Assembly: GCA_965245735.1 (NCBI GenBank)
Contig: CBDFAX010000009.1
Span: 1 to 64,000, forward strand
DNA from: Abiotrophia sp965245735
GTDB lineage: Bacteria > Bacillota > Bacilli > Lactobacillales > Aerococcaceae
Direction: 5' to 3'
DNA: 64,000 nt
Position 1 is the first letter of the stretch; the number at the start of each line of letters is the position of its first letter. The notes below the pieces were generated by a model. It was not told where the DNA came from. It saw nothing but the letters and a program-made list of their open reading frames with translations, and ran no database searches. A program made the position numbers and the translations under genes. Below, in pieces: positions 50,377 through 58,097 of the stretch.

Positions 50377-51885
50377 TTAGAGATAGAGTGCACTCAAGCG
50401 AAGAATTTCTTCTTGGGTGAGTGATTCGGTCTTTTCGACGCCGGCCAAACGACCATTAGACATGACTGCAATGCGGTCAGTGATACCGAGCAACTCGGTC
50501 ATTTCACTGGAGACAACGATAACGGTCTTGCCTTTCTTAGCTAAGTCTAAAATGATTTGGTAGATTTCGTACTTGGCTCCGACGTCAATCCCCCGTGTTG
50601 GTTCGTCGAAGAGGTAGATATCCGCATCGGTTAGTAGCCAACGGCCAATAATCACCTTCTGCTGGTTACCACCAGATAAGGAGCGGATTTGTGTTCGTTG
50701 ACTTGGGGTCTTGATGGCCATGGCATCAATCATACGTTGGGTATCGCTACCCATGGAAGCATTGCGAATCAGACCTAACTTACCGCGATAGTGGCGCATG
50801 TTAGAGATAACCGTGTTAAAACGAATGTCCGCGATTGGGAAAATCCCAGTTGCCCGGCGTTCTTCTGTCACTAAGGCAAAGCCATTTTTGATAGCGTCGC
50901 GGGAGTTGTTATTATGAATTAACTTACCATTCTTGTAGATTTCGCCACTGGCTAGGGTTGCAATCCCGAAGATACATTCAATTAGTTCAGTCCGACGAGA
51001 CCCCACTAAACCGGCAATCCCCAAAACTTCGCCTTCGTGAACAGTTAAGGATACGTCTTGAATGCTTGGTTGATATTTAGCGGTCAAATTGCGCACTTCT
51101 AAGGTTACCTGGCCAGGATGATTGTTGCGAGGTGGGAAGCGATGGCCGATATCCCGCCCTACCATGAGTTGAATGATGCGTTCCATGGTTAAATCTTTAG
51201 CTGCTTCTGTCGCAATCCATTGACCGTCACGCATAATGGTTACTTCATCAGAAATGGCTAAAATTTCTTCCATCTTATGAGAGATATAAACCAAGCCACA
51301 ACCTTGATCCTTGAGTTGGTTCATGATACGGAAGAGGTGCTGAACTTCTTGCTCCGTTAGAGAGGAAGTGGGCTCGTCTAGGATAATTACCTTAGCATCA
51401 TAGCTGACCGCCTTGGCAATCTCAATCATCTGACGTTGGGAGACGGAGAGTTTACCAATGATAGTCCGTGGATCAATATCCAAGTTGAGTTGCTGGAAGA
51501 TGGCCTTGGTATCTTGGTACATCTTATGCTCGTCAATCAGGCCAAGCTTGGTTTTTGGGAAGCGGCCCAACCAGATATTTTCCATGACGCTACGTTTAAG
51601 AACCTGATTCAGTTCTTGATGGACCATGGAGACGCCTTGTTCCAATGCTTGTTTTGGGTTGTTAAAGCGTACGGGTTGGCCATTGAGTTTGATACTACCG
51701 GAGTCCTCGATATAGATACCGAAGAGACATTTCATCATAGTTGATTTGCCAGCACCGTTCTCACCCATGAGGGCGTGAATGGTACCAGGGCGAACTTTAA
51801 GTCGTGCACCGTCCAAGGCTTTGACCCCTGGAAACTCCTTGACGATATCTTCAATATCCAATAGGTACTCTGCGATTTGTGTCAT
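50377..51885 (-). CDS. mglA: Galactose/glucose ABC transporter ATP-binding protein
   Basis: 502 residues with two ATPase domains. The first has Walker A GENGAGKST (about 40) and the signature variant LSVSQRQ. The second has a degenerate Walker A (GLVGSRRTE) but a good LSGGNQQK signature; this asymmetry is normal for sugar importers of this type. First gene of mglA-mglC-mglB; ribosome site AAGGTGGTGA. Confidence 0.93.
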   Translation of the reverse strand: MTQIAEYLLDIEDIVKEFPGVKALDGARLKVRPGTIHALMGENGAGKSTMMKCLFGIYIEDSGSIKLNGQPVRFNNPKQALEQGVSMVHQELNQVLKRSVMENIWLGRFPKTKLGLIDEHKMYQDTKAIFQQLNLDIDPRTIIGKLSVSQRQMIEIAKAVSYDAKVIILDEPTSSLTEQEVQHLFRIMNQLKDQGCGLVYISHKMEEILAISDEVTIMRDGQWIATEAAKDLTMERIIQLMVGRDIGHRFPPRNNHPGQVTLEVRNLTAKYQPSIQDVSLTVHEGEVLGIAGLVGSRRTELIECIFGIATLASGEIYKNGKLIHNNNSRDAIKNGFALVTEERRATGIFPIADIRFNTVISNMRHYRGKLGLIRNASMGSDTQRMIDAMAIKTPSQRTQIRSLSGGNQQKVIIGRWLLTDADIYLFDEPTRGIDVGAKYEIYQIILDLAKKGKTVIVVSSEMTELLGITDRIAVMSNGRLAGVEKTESLTQEEILRLSALYL

Positions 51886-51914
51886 AATGTCACCACCTTA
51901 TAGGATTTGAGTCT

Positions 51915-51944
51915 ATTCTACCTCTAATAGCGAAACGCTTACAT
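51915..51944 (-). promoter_or_regulatory. mglA promoter with a cre-like element over the -35
   Basis: Minus strand: ATGTAAGCGTTTCGCT (51944-51929) begins 24 bases before the -10 TAGAAT (51920-51915). It shares ATGTAAnCGTTT with the mglB promoter at exactly the same distance. It also holds the palindrome AGCGAAACGCT. Confidence 0.6.
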
Positions 51945-51989
51945 AGAATAATTTACGCATAAGGTTCGAAAATTTACGCTATTGTTAGA

Positions 51990-52018
51990 TTGATTCAGAC
52001 TTGTAATCGCGTTATAAT
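51990..52018 (+). promoter_or_regulatory. Promoter of tyrS
   Basis: TTGATT (51990-51995), a 17-base spacer and TATAAT (52013-52018). The leader is under 35 bases, so there is no T-box. Confidence 0.8.
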
Positions 52019-52051
52019 AGGAAGATAGAAAATACATAAGGAGGAAAGAAG

Positions 52052-53320
52052 ATGTCAATTTTAGATGATTTAACATGGCGTGGTGCCATCAATCAACAGA
52101 CTAACGCTCAAGGCTTAGAAGAACTAGTAAATAAGAAGGCGATTGGCTTATATTGTGGCGTCGACCCAACAGGGGATTCCATGCACATTGGACATTTAAT
52201 TCCCTTTATGATTCTTAAACGATTCCAGCTGGCTGGGCATAAACCAGTAGTGCTGATTGGGGGCGGAACGGGCTCAATTGGCGACCCAAGTGGGCGTAAT
52301 AGCGAGCGCACCTTGCAAACCATGGATGTGGTAAAGGAAAACGCGCGTAAATTAGCAGACCAGATGAACCGCCTCTTCCTAAAAGGGGATGTTCAAGCGA
52401 GTGGTTTCCGGATTGTAAACAACTACGACTGGCTTAGCCAGATCTCGCTCTTAGATTTCTTGCGTGACTATGGTAAACATTTCAACATTAATAATATGTT
52501 GGCTAAGGATGTTGTTGCGTCTCGACTAGAGGTAGGGATTTCCTTTACTGAGTTCAGCTACCAGATCCTTCAATCCATTGACTTTGCCCATCTATATAAA
52601 GAATACGATGTTCAATTACAAATTGGCGGCGCCGATCAATGGGGCAACATTACGGCCGGATTGGATTTTATTCGTCGGACTGAAGGCCATGAGACTGAAG
52701 TCTATGGGCTGACCATTCCGCTTATGCTCAAATCTGATGGTACTAAGTTTGGTAAAACAGCAGGTGGGGCAGTTTGGTTAGATCCAGAAAAAACAACGCC
52801 ATTTGAGTTCTACCAATTCTGGCTCAATCAACAAGATGGTGATGTGGTTAAATTCCTTAAGTACTTTACCTTCCTATCTCATGAAGAGATTGATGCTCTA
52901 GCCGTAGAAATTGAAACCCAACCCCACTTGCGGGTTGCCCACAAGCGTTTGGCTGAAGAAGTGACGCGTTTTGTTCACGGACAAGAGGCTTTGGATGAAG
53001 CGATTCGGATTACAGAAGCTTTATTTACAGGTGAAGTGGGTTCGCTCACGGTTCATGAAATCGAGCAAGGCTTCAGAAATATGCCGCAAGCCAGCGCCGT
53101 AAGAGAGGAAGCTAACCTAGCTATTTGGTTAGTAGATACTGGTATTGTTAAATCACGTCGTGAATCCAGAGAATTTATTTCGAATGGTGCGATTACCTTG
53201 AATGGCACTAAGGTAACCGATGTGGAAGCTGTGATTACGCCTCAAGATGCTATTGGGGGTAAATATGTGGTCGTACGCCGGGGTAAGAAAAATTACACAC
53301 TTGTTACCTATCAAGATTAA
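52052..53320 (+). CDS. tyrS: Tyrosyl-tRNA synthetase
   Basis: 422 residues. Class I motifs HIGHL (about 44-48) and KFGKT (about 232-236, the KMSKS equivalent), tyrosine-binding QIGGADQWGN, and a C-terminal S4-like tRNA-binding domain (SRRESREFISNGAITLNG). It attaches tyrosine to tRNA-Tyr. Ribosome site AGGAGG. Confidence 0.97.
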   Translation: MSILDDLTWRGAINQQTNAQGLEELVNKKAIGLYCGVDPTGDSMHIGHLIPFMILKRFQLAGHKPVVLIGGGTGSIGDPSGRNSERTLQTMDVVKENARKLADQMNRLFLKGDVQASGFRIVNNYDWLSQISLLDFLRDYGKHFNINNMLAKDVVASRLEVGISFTEFSYQILQSIDFAHLYKEYDVQLQIGGADQWGNITAGLDFIRRTEGHETEVYGLTIPLMLKSDGTKFGKTAGGAVWLDPEKTTPFEFYQFWLNQQDGDVVKFLKYFTFLSHEEIDALAVEIETQPHLRVAHKRLAEEVTRFVHGQEALDEAIRITEALFTGEVGSLTVHEIEQGFRNMPQASAVREEANLAIWLVDTGIVKSRRESREFISNGAITLNGTKVTDVEAVITPQDAIGGKYVVVRRGKKNYTLVTYQD

Positions 53321-53328
53321 GATGTGAG

Positions 53329-53354
53329 AAGCAGGCTTTTGGCCTGCTTTTTTT
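53329..53354 (+). terminator. Rho-independent terminator of tyrS
   Basis: An 8-bp stem AAGCAGGC/GCCTGCTT followed by T residues. Confidence 0.93.
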
Positions 53355-53667
53355 GTGTGAGTGAGTGTGGTTTGTGGGCTATGTAGTTGGGTTCTCCTCA
53401 TGATTTTTTAGAGGTCGAAAACGGCGCTGGGGCCCTCAAGGCATAGTATAAATATTGAATCAACATAGTAACTTATATGGGAATAATCTTTATGGCACCA
53501 TCTGCAAGACTATCTTTTGGGATAGTTAATCTGGTTCAAAGGTCTAGACAAAAGCGGAAATCGGCCTGTCAAGCCATTTTCGTCACCTGTAGAATACAGA
53601 AGACTTGGCCTATTCGTCAGTCTATTGTGGCAAAAAAGAGTCAAAAAACAGTGAAAACTCATGTAAA

Positions 53668-53684
53668 ATTACAGCTGTGTTACA
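53668..53684 (-). promoter_or_regulatory. Candidate WalR (VicR) binding site
   Basis: On the minus strand TGTAAC-ACAGC-TGTAAT fits the WalR direct repeat TGTWAH-N5-TGTWAH at every position. It lies about 50 bases upstream of the -10 box of a PcsB/SagA-like gene, a classical WalRK target class. Confidence 0.6.
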
Positions 53685-53729
53685 GATGCTATACGAATCG
53701 TCGAAAAACCGCACCTTAGCCAAAACTTG

Positions 53730-53738
53730 TGGTATCAT
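53730..53738 (+). promoter_or_regulatory. Extended -10 promoter of the pcsB-like gene
   Basis: TGGTATCAT about 90 bases before the ATG, no strong -35. A weak core promoter fits activation by a bound regulator. Confidence 0.5.
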
Positions 53739-53827
53739 GTAAGCATGTCATAAAAAGATAAACCAAAGCCTGTGTCTAACACAAGCGCGATATACAAATT
53801 ACGAGACTAAAAGGAGTCAAATCGCTT

Positions 53828-55300
53828 ATGAACAAGAGATTATTCAAAACGTTATTAACTTCAGCCGTCGTATTAGGGAGCGTAGCTGCACCTGTGGCTG
53901 CTTTCGCACAAGACTACGATTCATTAATCGGGCAAAGTGAAAGCCAAATCGAAAACTTATCTGCTGCGCAAGCACAGCTTTACGCACAATTAGCTAGCTC
54001 TTACGCTAAGTTGCAAGAAGTTCAAGCGCAAGCAACTACTCTTCAAGGTAACATCCAAGAAAATGACGCAGCAATTGCAAGCTTACAAGCAGAAATCAAA
54101 GACTTAGAAGTAGCAATTGGCAAGCGCGAAAGCCTCTTAGCTGATCAAGCTCGCGCTGTTCAAGCAACAGGTGGGGCTGAAAACTACGTTAACGTTGTAG
54201 CTTCTTCTAAATCTGTTAGCGACTTCGTTGGTCGTGTAGACGTAGTGAAGAAGATGGTTTCAGCTAACAAAACACTTTTAGGTCAACAAAAGGCTGATAA
54301 AGAAGCTGTTGAAACTAAAAAATCTGCAGTAGAAACCACTAAGGCAGATAACGTTGCTAAGCATGTTCAATTAGAAGCCCTCAAAGGTGCTTTGTCCGAA
54401 GAACAAGCTAACAACGAAGCAGTATACAACCAATTGACTTCTGATTTATCATTAGCACAAAATGCTCGTGAAGCTTTGATTGCTGAGAAAGCTGCTTACC
54501 AACAACGTCAAGCAGAGATTGCAGCAGCACAACAAGCAGCGGCTGAACAAGCTGCCGCAGAAGCTCAAGCACAAGCTTTAGCACAACAACAAGCACAAGC
54601 AGAAGCAGCTGCCCAAGAACAAGCGGCTCAAGAGCAAGCAACTCGTGAATCCCAATTAGCTGAGCAACCAGCACCAGCAGCTGAAGAAGCAAAACCAGCT
54701 GCACCAACTACAGGAGCTGAAGCAACTAGCCAAGCAGAAGGAACTGAAAGTCAAGCTTCTGAAGCTACTGCATCTGAAGCTCCAGTAGCTGAAGAATCAA
54801 CTGCTACAGAAACTCCTTCAACTCAAGAAGAAGAGTCAACAACTCCAGCGCCACAACCTGCTCAAGAAGCACCAGCAGCTGAGGAAGAACCAGAAGCTCC
54901 TGCAGCGGCCGAAGAAGAACCAGCAGCAGAAGCACCAGCGGCTTCAACTTATGGCGATGTATTATCAACAGCTGCTAAATACGTAGGGACTCCTTATGTA
55001 TGGGGCGGTAAGAGTCCAAGTGGTTTTGACTGCTCAGGTTTCGTACAATATGTCTTCAAAGAAGCATACGGTATCGATGTAGGTAGCTGGACAGTACCAC
55101 AAGAATCTGCAGGGACTCGTATCTCTGTGTCTGAAGCTCAAGCAGGCGACCTCTACTTCTGGGGTGACGCAGGTTCAACTTACCACGTAGCGATTGCAAC
55201 TGGTGGCGGGAACTTCATTCATGCTTCTCAACCAGGTACTCCATTAGGCTACAACAACATCCAAAACTTCACACCACAATTTGCAGTGCGTGTACGTTAA
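53828..55300 (+). CDS. Secreted peptidoglycan hydrolase, PcsB/SagA-like with NlpC/P60 domain
   Basis: 490 residues. Signal peptide ending near AAFA/QDYD; a long coiled coil (about 30-235) as in PcsB, SagA and Usp45; a low-complexity Ala/Gln/Glu/Pro linker (about 235-375); and a C-terminal NlpC/P60 domain with Cys402 (FDCSGFV), His453 (YHVAIA) and His465 (FIHAS). By family knowledge the coiled coil keeps the enzyme inactive until it meets FtsEX at the division site, and the catalytic domain cuts stem peptides. Streptococcal PcsB has a CHAP domain instead; the NlpC/P60 form is like enterococcal SagA. Confidence 0.9.
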   Translation: MNKRLFKTLLTSAVVLGSVAAPVAAFAQDYDSLIGQSESQIENLSAAQAQLYAQLASSYAKLQEVQAQATTLQGNIQENDAAIASLQAEIKDLEVAIGKRESLLADQARAVQATGGAENYVNVVASSKSVSDFVGRVDVVKKMVSANKTLLGQQKADKEAVETKKSAVETTKADNVAKHVQLEALKGALSEEQANNEAVYNQLTSDLSLAQNAREALIAEKAAYQQRQAEIAAAQQAAAEQAAAEAQAQALAQQQAQAEAAAQEQAAQEQATRESQLAEQPAPAAEEAKPAAPTTGAEATSQAEGTESQASEATASEAPVAEESTATETPSTQEEESTTPAPQPAQEAPAAEEEPEAPAAAEEEPAAEAPAASTYGDVLSTAAKYVGTPYVWGGKSPSGFDCSGFVQYVFKEAYGIDVGSWTVPQESAGTRISVSEAQAGDLYFWGDAGSTYHVAIATGGGNFIHASQPGTPLGYNNIQNFTPQFAVRVR

Positions 55301-55314
55301 TAAGAAGTATATTA

Positions 55315-55343
55315 AAAGCTGGGATTTGTATCCCAGCTTTTTT
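55315..55343 (+). terminator. Terminator of the pcsB-like gene
   Basis: A perfect 10-bp stem AAAGCTGGGA/TCCCAGCTTT, then TTT. Confidence 0.9.
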
Positions 55344-55360
55344 GTTACTATATATAATAG

Positions 55361-55391
55361 AAGAGAGTTGGTAAGGACCAACTCTCTTTTG
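55361..55391. terminator. Second hairpin between convergent genes
   Basis: A perfect 12-bp stem AAGAGAGTTGGT/ACCAACTCTCTT. A short T run lies on the plus side and an AT-rich tail on the minus side. It probably also ends the minus-strand sensor operon. Confidence 0.75.
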
Positions 55392-55419
55392 TATAGGTTG
55401 CTTACTGCAAGCAGTATTT

Positions 55420-56373
55420 TTATTCCAAAGGGAAGAGCCAACTAGCAAATTGGGGATTGAAGAGGTCTTGCGTCTCGATCCATTGATAGGTAAGCTTAGT
55501 GGTTACATCACTAGCCTTATCAGGCTGATTTTGACCAGTTTTTCCTGCTGCATAGCCTAAAGCATAGGGGTTGGGCGTGAGATTACGGCGGATGTCCCCT
55601 GCTTCGATAGCGCTAAATACCTGAGATTGATAGCCGATGCTGTAGATGTCAGGGATAGCTAAACTTTGATGCAAGTAACGGGCCAGCTCTTGTATAGAGA
55701 CTTGATCGAGTAAGACGACAGCCGGTTTGGAAGCTAATGCTTCAACGGCACGAAGCATAGCCTGTTGATTTTCGAGTTTGTCACCTTCTAAAGCAAGTGT
55801 CTGGTAGGCTTGGTCAGACAGATCTAGGACGTCCTGAGCTCCTTTTAGGCGCTCGATGCTTTCTTGGTTGTGTGCCTGATAGGCTAAAATGAGAGGGGTA
55901 TCTGTCCCAATGTTGGCTTTCAATGCTTGTGCTAAGGCCTGGCCTTGCTCCAGAGGCGCCCAACCAAGTTGGCTTGCTTGGGATAGTTGGACTTTTGGGC
56001 TATCGATTAAGGCTACTTTAACCCCTTGCTTAAGCCAGTTTTCCAATTGAGATGTTAACTCAAGGCTATAGGCAGAGTGAAGTATCACCTGATCGCCTGT
56101 TAGGAGTTTTTGCTGGCTTAAGAGGGCCGCTTGTTCATCAACATTGTCTGGTAAAGCTAGGGTCTGAATCTCTATGTCGTCAGATGGATTGATTGAGGCT
56201 TTGAGCCCTGCCAAAAGTTGTTGGTTGTAGGGCTGGCTCAAGGCTTTACTGCTAGCAAACAAGATGCGATGTGTGATGGTCTGAGTAGGTTGACCAAGCC
56301 AAAGGCTCAATGCTAAAAGGCTAGCTAAACTGACTAGGATAAGTCCTAATAATGTAGTAGAAAGTTTTCTCAT
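55420..56373 (-). CDS. Membrane-anchored sugar-binding protein of a three-component sensor
   Basis: 317 residues from the ATG that overlaps the kinase stop (ATGA). One N-terminal membrane helix (about 6-28) without lipobox, then a periplasmic-binding-protein type 1 fold (RILFASSKALSQPYNQQLLAGLK..., later PAVVLLDQVSIQELARYL, DIYSIGYQSQVF and PYALGYAAGK). No permease or ATPase is adjacent. Such proteins beside YesM/YesN-type pairs serve as extracellular sugar receptors for the kinase. Ligand unknown. Confidence 0.8.
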   Translation of the reverse strand: MRKLSTTLLGLILVSLASLLALSLWLGQPTQTITHRILFASSKALSQPYNQQLLAGLKASINPSDDIEIQTLALPDNVDEQAALLSQQKLLTGDQVILHSAYSLELTSQLENWLKQGVKVALIDSPKVQLSQASQLGWAPLEQGQALAQALKANIGTDTPLILAYQAHNQESIERLKGAQDVLDLSDQAYQTLALEGDKLENQQAMLRAVEALASKPAVVLLDQVSIQELARYLHQSLAIPDIYSIGYQSQVFSAIEAGDIRRNLTPNPYALGYAAGKTGQNQPDKASDVTTKLTYQWIETQDLFNPQFASWLFPLE

Positions 56374-58097
56374 ACTGGCAAGTCCTCCCAATCTAAGCAA
56401 GGAATCGAGAGGCTGACGCAGGTTCCTTGGTCTTCTTGGCTATCAATTGTTAGCCCATATTCTGGACCAAAATAGATTTGCAAGCGCTCGTGGACGTTGC
56501 GCAAGCCGATCCCCGCTACATCAGATGGTTGTTTTAGCTCTTGGCGTAGTTCTTCCAAACGCTCCACATTCATGCCTTGGCCGTTGTCCTTAATTTGGAT
56601 TAGAATTCCTTTTTCTGACTGGCTAGCTTCAATTATCAGCAGGCCAGGTTCATAGAGGTTGGCCAAGCCATGTATAATGGCATTCTCTACAATAGGTTGT
56701 AGGATTAGTTTGATAGTAGGGTATGAGCGAACTTGCTCTGGTAGTTTGAGCTGATAAGTGAATTGTTGATTATAGCGAATTTGCTGAATTTCTAGATAGT
56801 TTGTGACATGCTCAAATTCACGTTCCAAGGGGATGTACTCCTTGCCCTTACTTAAGGTAATACGAAGTAGCCGACCTAAGGCAGTCACCATATGCGAAGC
56901 ATCTCTGGTATTTTGACTTTCTATCATCCATAGGATAGACTCCAAAGTATTATAGAGAAAATGAGGTTGGATTTGAGCTTCTAAGACATTTCGCTCACTT
57001 TTGCGTAAAGCGGCTTCTTCAATTTTAATTTGGTCCATGAGTTGATCCACTTGGTTGAGCAGTTGGTGGTAGGCCTGATAGAGCTCATTGGCTTCATCGT
57101 AACCAGAAGTCTCATGGTAACCGGTCGGAAGATCCTGAAAGTCTTGCATATGGCGCGCAAGGCGACGAATAGGACGGGCAATAAAACGAGCTAGTAAGTA
57201 GGTCAGAACGTTAATTAAGAAGGTCAAGGCTAAGAAGAGAATAAGCGAGGTCTGTAGAATTCGTGATAGACCACTAGCCAACACTTCTTGTAGGTAGGTC
57301 TTTCCGACAACACGCCAATGGGTACCAGCCATAACCTGACTGGCTAATACGACATGGTTATCCTTATCTAATTGGACCTTTGTGGGCTCAGTTCCTAAAT
57401 CTGGAATAGTTTCCTGCTTGAGTTCAGCGGTCATCAGGGCTTGGTGGGGATGGTAGATGAGTTCTTGTCGGTCATCTATCAAGTAAGTGTAGCCTTGCTT
57501 GCCAATCCCTCCAGTCTCAAAGAAACGCTGGAAGGTTTTGATTTTATAGTCGATAAGTAGAAGGCATCGCTTGCCTTGATGGTTGAAGGGGATAGTATTA
57601 GAGATAACCCAAGGAAACTCTCCTTGGAAAAGGTGTTGAATATGAGGTTTAGAATAGAGCGTCTGATCGTGTTGCGCTTCTTTTTGATACCAATCGGGAG
57701 ATAAAACCGGATGCTGGTTATTTGTTTTAAGTTGAAAACGGCTAGGTGCAAAATCTAGTACTTGGCCCTGTTCATCCAGTACCGCAATCGATTGGATATC
57801 TCGGTTAAGGGTGACGCTAGAATCAAGCAAATCATGCAAAGCTTGAGGTGTTAGGCTTTCGAGTGTGATGCGGCGGATGATGGCTTCGTTGGCAACATCC
57901 ATTGTGGCAATCATGGTTTCCAAGGCTTCTGTCGAGCGCGCCACATGTTGTTCGGTTAGGGTCATAGTCTGCTTAATCAGGAGATCGCGAGCAATTTGAT
58001 AATGGCCCCAGAGACTAATGCCTAGAATAGAAGTCGACAAGAGAAAACAAGTCAAATAAATGACGCGATGCAAGGGGTGGCGTTTGGCCGGACTCAT
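56370..58097 (-). CDS. Sensor histidine kinase, YesM/LytS type
   Basis: 575 residues. First membrane helix (about 10-32), an extracellular Cache-like sensor (about 35-275), second helix (about 280-302), HAMP, then a His_kinase domain with EAQIQPHFLYNTLES (phosphorylated His near 375) and an ATPase domain with DNGQGM and GIGLRNVHERL. It probably reports a sugar signal from the neighbouring binding protein to the AraC-type regulator upstream. Both of its ends overlap neighbours by four bases. Confidence 0.9.
   Translation of the reverse strand: MSPAKRHPLHRVIYLTCFLLSTSILGISLWGHYQIARDLLIKQTMTLTEQHVARSTEALETMIATMDVANEAIIRRITLESLTPQALHDLLDSSVTLNRDIQSIAVLDEQGQVLDFAPSRFQLKTNNQHPVLSPDWYQKEAQHDQTLYSKPHIQHLFQGEFPWVISNTIPFNHQGKRCLLLIDYKIKTFQRFFETGGIGKQGYTYLIDDRQELIYHPHQALMTAELKQETIPDLGTEPTKVQLDKDNHVVLASQVMAGTHWRVVGKTYLQEVLASGLSRILQTSLILFLALTFLINVLTYLLARFIARPIRRLARHMQDFQDLPTGYHETSGYDEANELYQAYHQLLNQVDQLMDQIKIEEAALRKSERNVLEAQIQPHFLYNTLESILWMIESQNTRDASHMVTALGRLLRITLSKGKEYIPLEREFEHVTNYLEIQQIRYNQQFTYQLKLPEQVRSYPTIKLILQPIVENAIIHGLANLYEPGLLIIEASQSEKGILIQIKDNGQGMNVERLEELRQELKQPSDVAGIGLRNVHERLQIYFGPEYGLTIDSQEDQGTCVSLSIPCLDWEDLPV

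Larger units (their letters stand above)
53355..53827 (+). other. 473-base gene-free region upstream of the pcsB-like gene
   Basis: No convincing gene: one 80-codon reading frame (53477-53719) has no ribosome site and a composition unlike a protein. The second half holds a WalR-like box, a promoter and an approximately 85-base leader. I see nothing recognisable in the first 300 bases. Confidence 0.6.

Noticed and set aside
51886..52051. Possible T-box leader upstream of tyrS
   Set aside because: The promoter lies only about 35 bases before the start codon; no room for a T-box and no terminator in the leader.
53477..53719. 80-codon reading frame in the tyrS-pcsB spacer
   Set aside because: No ribosome site, protein composition rich in Arg, Lys, Ser and Gln with no domain, and it overlaps the WalR-like box.
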